The notes under the pieces are model-generated. The model worked only from the letters and a program-made list of their open reading frames with translations, had not been told where the DNA came from and searched no databases. DNA of 64,000 nt from Abyssisolibacter fermentans (lineage in GTDB: Bacteria; Bacillota; Clostridia; Tissierellales; MCWD3), in the NCBI RefSeq assembly GCF_001559865.1, contig NZ_LOHE01000085.1:1-64000 (forward strand), written 5' to 3'. A program made the position numbers and the translations under genes. Below, in pieces: positions 53,691 through 62,629 of this stretch. Each line of letters starts with the position of its first letter. The stretch's first letter is position 1.

Positions 53691-54212
53691 TTGGATATAT
53701 TAGTTGGAAATAAAGCACCAGAGTTTACTTTAAGAACAGCTTTAGGTGATGGAAGTGATTTTGGTGAAGTATCATTAAACAATTATAATGGTAAATGGTT
53801 AGTAATGTTTTTTTATCCTCTAGATTTTACTTTTATTTGACCAACAGAAATTACTGGATTCAGTAAACGATACAATGAATTTAAAGAATTAGATGCAGAA
53901 GTGTTGGCAGTAAGTGTAGATAGTGAACATTCACATAAAGCTTGGATAAATGGAGACTTAGGAAAGCTTAATTTTCCACTTGCATCTGATATTACAAAAG
54001 AGACATCAAGAAATTATGGAGTTTTAGATGAGGAATTGGGAATAGCTTTAAGAGGGTTGTTTATAATATCTCCAGATAAATATATTAAATATTCTGTAAT
54101 ACACGATTTGAATGTTGGTAGAAGTGTTGATGAAACAATAAGAGTGCTAAAAGCTTTAAAAACAGGCGGATTATGCCCTATTGATTGGAGCGAGGGAGAT
54201 GAACTATTATAG
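53691..54212 (+). CDS. Selenocysteine-containing 2-Cys peroxiredoxin
   Basis: 173 residues from TTG at 53691 (GGAGG RBS, 7 bp). The frame contains one TGA at 53838-53840, residue 50: FYPLDFTFI-TGA-PTEITGF. The family motif is FTFVCPTE, so TGA sits exactly at the peroxidatic cysteine: selenocysteine. A hairpin TTACTG-GATT-CAGTAA lies about 16 nt downstream as a bSECIS candidate. The resolving Cys is in GGLCPIDW. It reduces H2O2 and organic hydroperoxides. Predicted only if the Sec machinery (selABD, elsewhere) is present; a Cys-to-stop mutation is the alternative. Confidence 0.85.
53838..53876 (+). promoter_or_regulatory. Sec UGA codon and candidate bSECIS
   Basis: UGA followed by a 6-bp stem with a 4-nt GATT loop at about 53857-53872, in the usual 15-35 nt window after the codon. 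Confidence 0.6.
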
Positions 54213-54418
54213 GGAACAATAAAAACGGGTGCTATTAGATTGGTTTTTATATAATAGGATAGTGCTATTTTTTTAATATGAGATTAAAATTTGTTAAAAT
54301 AGTTAGGGTAAGCTTCTTATTGTACATGTCTCTCAGAGTATTACAATAATAAAAAAATATATTACCCCAGATTATTCATAGAAAATTAAATACCTTTTAT
54401 AAATGAACCTCATTTTTC

Positions 54419-54502
54419 GAATGAATAAGCGGCAAACCAGAAACTCATTCCAAGAATGAGTAAGCGACAAATCAGAAACTTATTCCAAGAATGAGTAAGC
54501 GA
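54419..54502. repeat. 35-bp tandem repeat (2.4 copies) of a small palindrome
   Basis: Units 54419-54453 and 54454-54488 differ at about five positions; a partial third follows. Each carries ACTCATTC-CAA-GAATGAGT-type dyad symmetry across the unit border. In the 543-bp gap 54213-54755. Confidence 0.65.
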
Positions 54503-54557
54503 TTCACATAAAATCATAGATTTTAGTTCTCTGCTCATGATTAGAAGATGTCCATTA

Positions 54558-54592
54558 AATTCTCGGCATACCAATCCAGTATGCCGAGAATT
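54558..54592. other. Perfect 14-bp stem-loop
   Basis: AATTCTCGGCATAC/GTATGCCGAGAATT, 7-nt loop, no T-run. Not a standard terminator; the function is unclear. The upstream gap 54213-54418 has only a weak T-rich hairpin after the peroxiredoxin. Confidence 0.6.
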
Positions 54593-54735
54593 CACTGAAA
54601 GCTTCTAGTTCAGAAACCTACAGCATATTATTCAAAATTATACGAATAACCATGGATTAAGTAATAAATTGATGCTTAAAATTCAATATTTCTAAGAACT
54701 TGATTAAAAATTTTATTTATTTTGAAAATACTCAT

Positions 54736-54774
54736 AAAAAAGCTGCCCTAAAATATTACAGGGCAGCTTTTTTT
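54736..54774. terminator. Terminator overlapping the MATE gene end
   Basis: AAAAAAGCTGCCCT/AGGGCAGCTTTTTTT, 10-nt loop. The MATE stop codon (54756-54758) lies in the loop, so the right arm is the last four codons. Confidence 0.85.
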
Positions 54775-56105
54775 GATAGTGTTTTCATTTCTCTTACAAT
54801 AAATATTGCCGTTATAAAAGAAGATAAAAAATCTGATATAGGTCCTGAAATCCATACTCCTTTGAGACCCCATATGTTAGGTAAAATCAATATTGCAGGA
54901 ATTAAAATTAATACTTGTCTTGTTAAACTTAACAGCATTGCTTGTTTAGGTTTTCCGATAGCTTGAAAATAGTTAGAGCTAATTATTTGGAAACCTATTA
55001 TTGGGAGCATTATTAAAAATATTTTTATTCCCTCTGTTCCCAGTTCTATTAACAATTCATCATCTTTATTAAATAACATAAAAAGCTGCTTCGGATATAA
55101 TCTTGTTATAATAAAACCTACTAAAACAATAGAAGTAGCCATTATACATGCAAATGAATAAGTTTTTTTGACTCTATGATATTGCTTAGCACCATAATTA
55201 TAACCAATAATAGGTTGAGCACCTTGATTAATACCAAAAATAGGCATTAAAATAAACATAGCGATACTGTTTATGAGACCCATTGCAGATATTGCTGTAT
55301 CACCACCATATGTATACAGACTGTGATTAAATAATGCATTAATAGCACTTGAAGCAACTTGCATAGCAAATGGAGCAGATCCAAGAGCAAATATCTTCTT
55401 TACTGTTGATAATTCAAGTTTCATATTGCTGACATGAAATCTTAATAAACTTTTACCGGATAAGAAATATCTTAAGACCCATATAGCTGAAACTAATTGA
55501 CCGATTATTGTGGCTAAAGCAGCACCTTTTATACCTAAATTTAAATGCTTAATAAATAAATAGTCCAATATTATATTTGTTATTGCACCAATAAGCATAG
55601 TGCTTGCAGCTATTTTTGGATTACCTTCGCCTCTGATAAAATTATTTAAACCAAATCCTATAGATTGAAAAACTGCACCGCATAAAATGATAGTTATGTA
55701 CTCTTTTGCAAAAGGTAAAATATCTGCACTTGCACCAAAAATAGTTAAAAGTTCGTCTACAAAAAATAAACTTATAACTGAAACACAGCCTGATATTGCA
55801 ATTAGTAATACAAAGGCATTTCCTAATATTTTTTCTGCCTCTTGTTTCTTTTGCTCTCCAAGTTTTATAGAAACTAAAGCAGTACCCCCAAAGCCTACTA
55901 ACATACCAAAAGCCATTAATATAATCATAATAGGAAAACATATCGTTATTCCGGCAATTGCGTCACTTCCTACATTGTTTCCTACAAAATATCTGTCAAT
56001 TACGTTATAAAGAGCATTTACAAGCATACCGACAATTGCTGGGGCTGAAAATTTTAATAGAAGTTTGACGACATTTTCTTTTTCTAAAAGTTCTGTTCTG
56101 TTCAT
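54756..56105 (-). CDS. MATE-family multidrug/cation exporter
   Basis: 449 residues and about 12 helices in two homologous halves. LLLKFSAPAIVGMLVNALYN and the middle ALGSAPFAMQVASSAINALF show the internal pseudo-repeat; GEGNPKIAASTMLIGAITNI and GINQGAQPIIGYNYGAKQYH are MATE hallmarks. Na+/H+-driven export of drugs or metabolites. GAGGTG RBS. Single-gene unit, convergent with the upstream region. Confidence 0.9.
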   Translation of the reverse strand: MNRTELLEKENVVKLLLKFSAPAIVGMLVNALYNVIDRYFVGNNVGSDAIAGITICFPIMIILMAFGMLVGFGGTALVSIKLGEQKKQEAEKILGNAFVLLIAISGCVSVISLFFVDELLTIFGASADILPFAKEYITIILCGAVFQSIGFGLNNFIRGEGNPKIAASTMLIGAITNIILDYLFIKHLNLGIKGAALATIIGQLVSAIWVLRYFLSGKSLLRFHVSNMKLELSTVKKIFALGSAPFAMQVASSAINALFNHSLYTYGGDTAISAMGLINSIAMFILMPIFGINQGAQPIIGYNYGAKQYHRVKKTYSFACIMATSIVLVGFIITRLYPKQLFMLFNKDDELLIELGTEGIKIFLIMLPIIGFQIISSNYFQAIGKPKQAMLLSLTRQVLILIPAILILPNIWGLKGVWISGPISDFLSSFITAIFIVREMKTLSKKAAL

Positions 56106-56444
56106 TAATACACCTCACTGTAGGTCCTTTTGTATAAGGACTTCTTAATATTATGTAAGCATATTTATATAAATATACCAAAAAAATTATTTTATTTACT
56201 TGTTACAATTTATTTGAGCAAATTTAAATCTCAAATTTTATTATTCATTTAATACGATATGAATAGAAGAAGTTTGAGTGCAGGTTCTTGATTGTTAATA
56301 TGTGTATTTTTAGTGAAAGCTGAAAAGGATATATATATAGGATAATTATATATATTTGTTTTGTCAACAATAGTTTATGAATAATAAAGGTATTTTGTTT
56401 ATGATATAATATGCATTAATAAATAAAAAGTTAGAGGTGATGAT
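56106..56444. other. Divergent promoter region
   Basis: 339 bp between the MATE gene and the GAF protein, AT-rich. An extended -10 TGATATAAT lies at about 56401-56409, 36 bp before the GAF start. Nothing else stands out. Confidence 0.4.
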
Positions 56445-56945
56445 ATGTTTAAAGCTGAAAAACCTACATTTAAAGATAAAAAGATTTTTTATAATTTTAT
56501 AAATATGAAACTAACTGGTCTTATTTGTGAAGAAAAAGATTGGCTTGCAAATCTTTCTAATGCAACTGCTTTATTAGGGTATATGTTAGACGATATAAAT
56601 TGGGTTGGCTTCTATTTATTAAAAAATAATGAATTAGTGCTTGGACCATTTCAAGGCAAACCAGCTTGTACTCATATACAGATGGGTAAAGGTGTTTGTG
56701 GAACAGCAGCATTAAATAGAAAAATTCAAATAGTTGAAAATGTGCAGGAGTTTCCTGGACATATAGCATGTGACAGTGAATCTAAATCAGAAATTGTTAT
56801 TCCGATAATATCAGGAAATAAACTAATAGGGGTTTTAGATATAGATAGTCCAATACTTAGTAGATTTGATAAAGAAGATGGATTGTATTTAGAAAAGTTT
56901 GTCGGTATATTAAATAAATACATTAAGTGGGAAGATATAAAATAA
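56445..56945 (+). CDS. msrC: Free methionine-(R)-sulfoxide reductase (GAF domain)
   Basis: 166 residues. NWVGFYLLKNNELVLGPFQG, three conserved Cys (PACTHIQMGKG, GVCGTAAL, HIACDSES) and EIVIPIISGNKLIGVLDIDS are the fRMsr (YtsP/MsrC) family signature; the Cys set performs the redox cycle. It reduces free Met-R-SO. Ends before a bidirectional terminator. Confidence 0.93.
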   Translation: MFKAEKPTFKDKKIFYNFINMKLTGLICEEKDWLANLSNATALLGYMLDDINWVGFYLLKNNELVLGPFQGKPACTHIQMGKGVCGTAALNRKIQIVENVQEFPGHIACDSESKSEIVIPIISGNKLIGVLDIDSPILSRFDKEDGLYLEKFVGILNKYIKWEDIK

Positions 56946-56962
56946 GCAGGTTGTGATAGAAA

Positions 56963-57007
56963 TAAAGGGGTGTATCATAAATGTATATGAAACAGCCCCT
57001 TTTCTTT
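56963..57007. terminator. Bidirectional terminator
   Basis: AAAGGGGTGT.. pairs with ..ACAGCCCCTTTT between convergent msrC and tyrS. Confidence 0.75.
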
Positions 57008-57017
57008 ATATTTAATA

Positions 57018-58247
57018 TTATGATATTTTTACTTGATGATAAGTTTTCTTACCTTTTTTAATAATCAATGAATCATTTTCAAATAATTCTAAAGTAACTG
57101 TCATTTGAGGGTCAGTAATTTTTTTATCTTGAATACTGATACCACCCTGTTTAATTAGTCTCCTTGCTTCTCCATTTGAAGCTGTTAAATTCAACTGCGT
57201 TAAAAGTGAGAGAAGTCCAATACCTTCTTTAAAACTGGATTTATCCATTTCAGTTGTAGGCATATTATCAGATTTGTTACCTGCTGAGAATAGTGCTTTT
57301 GCTGCTTCTTGAGCTTTTATAGCTTCCTCTTCGCCATGGACGATTTTTGTAAATTCAAATGCCAAGATTTCTTTAGCTTTGTTTATTTCAGAACCTTCTA
57401 AAGCACTTAAACGTTCAACTTTCTCCATTGGTAAAAATGTTAAAAGACATAAGCAATTTCTAACATCAGCGTCAGCAACATTTCTAAGGTATTGGTATAA
57501 ATCATATGGTGAAGTTTTAGATTTGTCAATCCATACGGCACCAGCTTCAGTTTTACCCATTTTTTTGCCTTCACTTGTAGTAAGAAGTTTAAAAGTTAAA
57601 CCATAAGCGGGTTTTGAATCAACTCTTCTTATTAGTTCCACACCACCTATAATATTTGACCACTGATCATTACCACCTAATTCGAGCTTACAGTTATAAC
57701 GTCTGCTTAATTCTAAGAAATCGTAAGATTGCATTATCATATAGTTGAATTCTAGGAAAGAAAGACCTTTTTCCATTCTACTTTTAAAACATTCTGCTGT
57801 AAGCATCCTATTTACAGAGAAATGCTTTCCAACATCTCTTAAAAATTCAATGTAATTTAGATTTCTTAACCAATCAGCATTATTAACAGCAATACCTTTT
57901 TCGCCATCTAAAGTGACATATTTATTTATTTGCTCTTTCATAGCTATAGCATTGTTATCAATAGTTTCACTTGTCATCATTTTTCTCATGTCTGTTTTAC
58001 CGGTAGGATCACCAACCATAGCAGTTCCACCACCAAATAGAGCGATAGGCACATGTCCTGCTTTTTGCATATGCATCATAACCATTACTTGAATAAAGTG
58101 GCCAACATGAAGACTGTCAGCAGTTGGGTCAAAACCTATATAAAATTTAACAGACTCATTTTCTAAAATTTCTCTGATTTCTTTTTCATGAGTAGCTTGC
58201 TCAATGAAACCTCTTTCAAGCAAGATGTCGTATACATTCTTTTTCAT
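57018..58247 (-). CDS. tyrS: Tyrosyl-tRNA synthetase
   Basis: 409 residues. Class I: HVGHF motif in [59 protein letters not shown] (KMSKS position) and a C-terminal S4 RNA-binding domain ([25 protein letters not shown]). Charges tRNA-Tyr. GGAGG RBS. Its T-box leader is about 500 bp upstream, interrupted by the 125-bp palindrome. Confidence 0.97.
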   Translation of the reverse strand: MKKNVYDILLERGFIEQATHEKEIREILENESVKFYIGFDPTADSLHVGHFIQVMVMMHMQKAGHVPIALFGGGTAMVGDPTGKTDMRKMMTSETIDNNAIAMKEQINKYVTLDGEKGIAVNNADWLRNLNYIEFLRDVGKHFSVNRMLTAECFKSRMEKGLSFLEFNYMIMQSYDFLELSRRYNCKLELGGNDQWSNIIGGVELIRRVDSKPAYGLTFKLLTTSEGKKMGKTEAGAVWIDKSKTSPYDLYQYLRNVADADVRNCLCLLTFLPMEKVERLSALEGSEINKAKEILAFEFTKIVHGEEEAIKAQEAAKALFSAGNKSDNMPTTEMDKSSFKEGIGLLSLLTQLNLTASNGEARRLIKQGGISIQDKKITDPQMTVTLELFENDSLIIKKGKKTYHQVKIS

Positions 58248-58618
58248 TTTTAAAACCTCCTTATTTTTAATACATTATTCAAATTTTATTGTGAATTCAT
58301 ATATGAAATAGATATTTCTATGTTTTGTTATTTGTAAAACCTATAGGTTTGTCATGTTCAACTAGTGTATTTTGCAAAACCAGATTTTATTTATATAATA
58401 ATGCGGTTTTATTAACCATTTGTAAGACCTCCTCAATTTTGCTTTGCAAGTTTTTATGTCAAATTGATTAAGATAACTATAGTGTAAAAGTAAGTCATTT
58501 AGTTATATTTCTATCTTCTAAATAAAATTTCATTCATATTTATCCTATATAATAGACATGTTGTAATTCACAACTTTATCTGCTTAACACAGCAATTGCA
58601 CTATTTTCAACATTCCAT

Positions 58619-58743
58619 TGGAATGAATCAAAATGGAAGAAGTACAAGGCATTGAAAATTACACGGATATGAGCGTACTAGGGTACGCGATTAGTCGTGA
58701 AAATTTCAATAACGAAGTAATTCAGCCATTTTCATTCATTCCA
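58619..58743. mobile_element. 125-bp imperfect palindrome (MITE-like) between T-box and tyrS
   Basis: Arms TGGAATGAATCAAAATGG and CCATTTTCATTCATTCCA plus inner CATTGAAAATTACACG / CGTGAAAATTTCAATA and GCGTAC/GTACGC pairing. It begins directly at the T-box U-run. Spans 58248-58618 are AT-rich with no gene; a RBS-like CCTCC at 58430-58436 is the only notable item. Confidence 0.55.
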
Positions 58744-58744
58744 T

Positions 58745-58995
58745 AAAAAAAAGGGTCTATCTCGTCTAAGGACGAGTTGACCCGTGGTACCACCTTAATT
58801 TATAGTCAAGAATAATAACCATGACTATCTCAAACCATTTATCGCATGGACTGCGCAATGTTTCCATTGAGATTCCAGAAATGTATTTCACTAATTTATG
58901 CAACGCAGACTTTTCACCCACCAGTCAGCTCTCTTATTATAGACATAATTAGCTAATTAATTCCTTCATAATCTTCTGCTATATTAATTTATATA
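58745..58995 (-). promoter_or_regulatory. T-box leader (tyrosine, for tyrS)
   Basis: Minus strand: GTGAAATACATTTCTGGAAT holds the TAC (Tyr) specifier; the T-box AAGGTGGTACCACGGG is present; terminator GGGTC..GACGAG..GACCC and T8 follow. tRNA-Tyr sensing. Confidence 0.88.
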
Positions 58996-58997
58996 AT

Positions 58998-59026
58998 ATA
59001 GTATTAAAATAAATCATTTTTGTCAA
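58998..59026 (-). promoter_or_regulatory. Promoter of the tyrS T-box transcript
   Basis: Minus strand: -35 TTGACA (59021-59026), 17-bp spacer, -10 TACTAT (58998-59003). The region 59027-59416 otherwise is AT-rich with no supported feature. Confidence 0.7.
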
Positions 59027-59416
59027 GGGTGTTTTGATAATTAATTTGTGATATAATAAAATTTCCATCAATTACAAAAACATAAAATTGTATTATTAAT
59101 TAATAACCAAATATAATTGCTAGGAAACATGCAGTTTTTTTCTAAGGAACATTGGTGCACATGTTTTTAAACAATATTATCATTACTATAAAACTAGAAA
59201 AAATTATAAAATCTAAGCTGATTTGAATTGTAAAATCATTCTAGTATTTTACACTATTATAACAAAATAAAAGAATATAATAATATTTACTCATTGATAT
59301 ATAACAATATTTATTATAATATAACCTTAAAAAGCTGATAATATATATAACTTAATGCTTTTGTGATAAAATGGTCTATGTGTGTATGCAAAGTATTCTA
59401 GAATAGGGGAGAAAAA

Positions 59417-60559
59417 ATGAGTAATATAGAATTGATAGCAACTTCTACTTTTGGGTTAGAAGCGGTTGTAAAGAGAGAGTTATTAAATTTAGGTTATGAA
59501 AATTTAAAAGTAGAAAATGGAAAAGTAACATACACTTGTAATGAAGAAGGTATAGCTAACTCTAATCTTTGGCTAAGGACAGCTGATAGAGTTTTATTAA
59601 AAATAGGAGAATTTAGAGCAGAATCCTTTGAAGAACTATTTCAAGGAACTAAGTCATTACCTTGGGAAGAATGGATAACAGAGGATGGAGAGTTTACTGT
59701 AAATGGAAAATCTGTGAAATCAAAATTATTTAGTATATCAGATTGTCAAGCGATAGTAAAAAAAGCAATTGTAGAAAGATTAAAAATAAAGTATAATACT
59801 GATTGGTTTAAAGAGACAGGGGCTAAGTTTACAGTGCAGGTGTCGTTATTAAATGATATAGCTACACTTACAATAGATACAAGTGGAGTTGGACTACATA
59901 AAAGAGGATATAGACAAGATGCTGTAGAAGCTCCTATAAAAGAAACACTTGCAGCAGCTATGATACAATTAAGCTATTGGGATAAGAATAGAGTTTTATT
60001 AGATCCGTTTTGTGGTTCAGGAACCATACCTATAGAAGCAGCTTTAATAGGCAAAAATATTGCTCCTGGTTTAAATAGAAAATTTGTTTCTGAAAATTGG
60101 CCAAGGGTAGGAGAAGAAATATATAAAAAAGCAAGAGTAGAGGCTTATAGAGCTATTGACAATGATGTAGAATTAAAAATTTATGCATCAGACATAGATA
60201 AAGATGCCATAAATCTTGCAAAGGAAAACAGTATAGAAGCAGGAGTAGATGACTGTATTAATTTTAAAGCTATTAGTTTAAGACCTATAAATATTAAAGA
60301 AAAATACGGGATAATTATTTGTAATCCACCATATGGGCAAAGACTTGGAGAGAAACAAGAAATAAGAAAATTGTATCGAAAAATGGGTAACATTTTTGGT
60401 GATCTCAAAACTTGGTCAAAATATGTAATAACTTCCGAAAAAGCTTTTGAATCAGAATATGGAGCAAAAGCGGATAGAAAAAGAAAGCTATTTAATGGTA
60501 GAATAGAGGTTAATTACTATCAATACTTTGGACCAAGACCTGATAGAAGAGAAAAATAA
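59417..60559 (+). CDS. THUMP-domain class I RNA methyltransferase (RlmL/YpsC-like)
   Basis: 380 residues. The N-terminal THUMP-type domain (IELIATSTFGLEAVVKRELL) is followed by the methyltransferase: VLLDPFCGSGTIPIEAALIG (motif I), YASDIDKDAINLAKENSIEA and IIICNPPYGQRLGEKQEIRK (catalytic NPPY). It methylates N2 of a guanine in 23S rRNA in this family. GGGGAG RBS. Precedes the topoisomerase pair, with its own promoter likely. Confidence 0.9.
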   Translation: MSNIELIATSTFGLEAVVKRELLNLGYENLKVENGKVTYTCNEEGIANSNLWLRTADRVLLKIGEFRAESFEELFQGTKSLPWEEWITEDGEFTVNGKSVKSKLFSISDCQAIVKKAIVERLKIKYNTDWFKETGAKFTVQVSLLNDIATLTIDTSGVGLHKRGYRQDAVEAPIKETLAAAMIQLSYWDKNRVLLDPFCGSGTIPIEAALIGKNIAPGLNRKFVSENWPRVGEEIYKKARVEAYRAIDNDVELKIYASDIDKDAINLAKENSIEAGVDDCINFKAISLRPINIKEKYGIIICNPPYGQRLGEKQEIRKLYRKMGNIFGDLKTWSKYVITSEKAFESEYGAKADRKRKLFNGRIEVNYYQYFGPRPDRREK

Positions 60560-60640
60560 TTTTAAAAGCACGAACATATGTGCTATAATAAATAAGCGTA
60601 AGTAGCTATGCTAAAAAAGAAAATGTAAGAGGTGTTGACT

Positions 60641-62617
60641 TTGTCAAATAGAAATAAGAATGAATATGGAAATACAAGCATTTCATCTCTTAAAGGTGCA
60701 GATAGAGTTAGAAAAAGACCCTCAGTTATTTTTGGATCAGATGGCCTAGAAGGATGTCAGCATTCGTTTTTTGAAATACTATCTAATTCAATAGATGAAG
60801 CTAGAGAAGGCTATGGAAATTCAATTAAAATAATAAGACACAAAGATAATGCAATAACAGTACAAGATTTTGGAAGGGGTATGCCTGTAGAGTATAACCC
60901 TAAAGAAAAGAGATATAACTGGGAACTTATTTTTTGTGAGCTTTATGCTGGAGGCAAATATAATAACAATTCTGGAGATATATACGAATATAGTTTAGGC
61001 TTAAACGGGTTAGGTGCATGTGCTACACAATATAGCTCGCAATACATGGAAGTAACAGTTTATAGAGATGATAATAAATATAGTTTGTATTTTGAAGAAG
61101 GAAGAAACAAAGGTGGACTTAAAAAAGAAGAATGTAATTATGTAAACACAGGCACAATAATAAAATGGAAACCAGATATTAAAGTTTTCACAGATATAAA
61201 TATTCCACTAGAATTTTATAAAGATATTTTAAAAAAACAAGCAGTTGTAAATGCAGGATTGAAATTTTTATTATATGATGAGGAAACAGATGAATGGTTT
61301 GATTATATTTACGAAAATGGAATAGTTGATTATGTTAAAGAACTAGGAGAAGATAATAACATTACTGATATATTTTATTCTGAGGCTGAAGGAAAGGGTA
61401 AGGATAGAGAAGACAAGCCTGAATACAAAGTGAAAATACAGCTTGCATTTTGTTTTAATAATGAAACAAATAGAACCGAGTATTATCATAATTCAAGCTT
61501 TTTAGAGTATGGCGGATCACCTGATAAAGCAGTCAAAAATGCATTTTTATATGAAATAAATAATTATTTAAAGAAAACTGGTAAATACAATAAAAGTGAA
61601 AAAAAGATAAGCTTTGTTGATATACAAGATAGCTTGCTCTTAGTATCAAATTCATTTTCAACTGTTACCAGCTATGAGAATCAAACAAAGAAGGCTATAA
61701 CTAATAAATTTATACAAGAGTATATGACTGATTTTATAAAAGAAAAGCTAGAGATATATTTTATTGAAAATAAAGAAGACACTGAGAAGGTCATGAACCA
61801 AATACTAGCTAATAAAAGAAGTAGAGAAAAAGCTGAAATAACTAGAAAAAGTATAAGGAAAAAACTAAGTGGAAGTATTGGAGTTACCAATAGAGTAAAG
61901 AAATTTGTCAATTGTAGAAGTAAGGATCTACACAAAAGAGAATTATATATAGTTGAGGGTGATTCAGCATTAGGTTCTTGTAAACTAGCAAGAGATTCAG
62001 ACTTTCAAGCATTGATGCCAGTAAGAGGTAAAATACTAAATTGTTTAAAAGCTGATTATGATAAAGTATTTAAAAGTGAAATAATAATAGATTTGCTAAA
62101 AGTTTTAGGTTGTGGAGTCGAAATAAAATCAAAGCATAATAAAGAATTAAATACATTCAATATAGATAATCTTAGGTGGGATAAAATAATAATTTGTACA
62201 GATGCTGATGTTGATGGATTTCAGATTAGGACATTGATATTGACGATGCTCTATGCATTAGTACCGACTTTAATACAAGAAGGCAAGGTATTTATTGCAG
62301 AGTCGCCATTATTTGAAATTAGTACTAAAAAGAAAACATACTTTGCTTACAACGAAAAAGAGAAGCAAAAAATTGTATCAAAGCTTAAAGGGTCATATAC
62401 TTTACAGCGTTCAAAGGGATTAGGAGAAAATGACCCAGATATGATGTGGAAAACTACAATGTGTCCTGAAACTAGAAGACTGATAAAAGTAGTACCAGAG
62501 GATTTAGAAAGCACACAGGAGATGTTTCTTACTTTACTAGGAGATAATATAATAGACAGAAAAAAAATTATTGTCGACAAGGGACATTTGTATTTAGATA
62601 TGCTAGATATAAGCTAG
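60641..62617 (+). CDS. Type IIA DNA topoisomerase, B/ParE-like subunit
   Basis: 658 residues from TTG at 60641 (5 bp after GAGGTG); a GTG at 60632 overlaps the RBS. GHKL ATPase: EILSNSIDEA, VQDFGRGMPVEY, LGLNGLGACA. TOPRIM: LYIVEGDSALGSCKLARDSD, ICTDADVDGFQIRTL. The C-terminal fold ends in SKGLGENDPDMMW. It is more divergent than the main GyrB; probably a second clostridial topo II. Partner A is next, 12 bp on. Confidence 0.9.
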   Translation: MSNRNKNEYGNTSISSLKGADRVRKRPSVIFGSDGLEGCQHSFFEILSNSIDEAREGYGNSIKIIRHKDNAITVQDFGRGMPVEYNPKEKRYNWELIFCELYAGGKYNNNSGDIYEYSLGLNGLGACATQYSSQYMEVTVYRDDNKYSLYFEEGRNKGGLKKEECNYVNTGTIIKWKPDIKVFTDINIPLEFYKDILKKQAVVNAGLKFLLYDEETDEWFDYIYENGIVDYVKELGEDNNITDIFYSEAEGKGKDREDKPEYKVKIQLAFCFNNETNRTEYYHNSSFLEYGGSPDKAVKNAFLYEINNYLKKTGKYNKSEKKISFVDIQDSLLLVSNSFSTVTSYENQTKKAITNKFIQEYMTDFIKEKLEIYFIENKEDTEKVMNQILANKRSREKAEITRKSIRKKLSGSIGVTNRVKKFVNCRSKDLHKRELYIVEGDSALGSCKLARDSDFQALMPVRGKILNCLKADYDKVFKSEIIIDLLKVLGCGVEIKSKHNKELNTFNIDNLRWDKIIICTDADVDGFQIRTLILTMLYALVPTLIQEGKVFIAESPLFEISTKKKTYFAYNEKEKQKIVSKLKGSYTLQRSKGLGENDPDMMWKTTMCPETRRLIKVVPEDLESTQEMFLTLLGDNIIDRKKIIVDKGHLYLDMLDIS

Positions 62618-62629
62618 AAGAGGTGTTTT

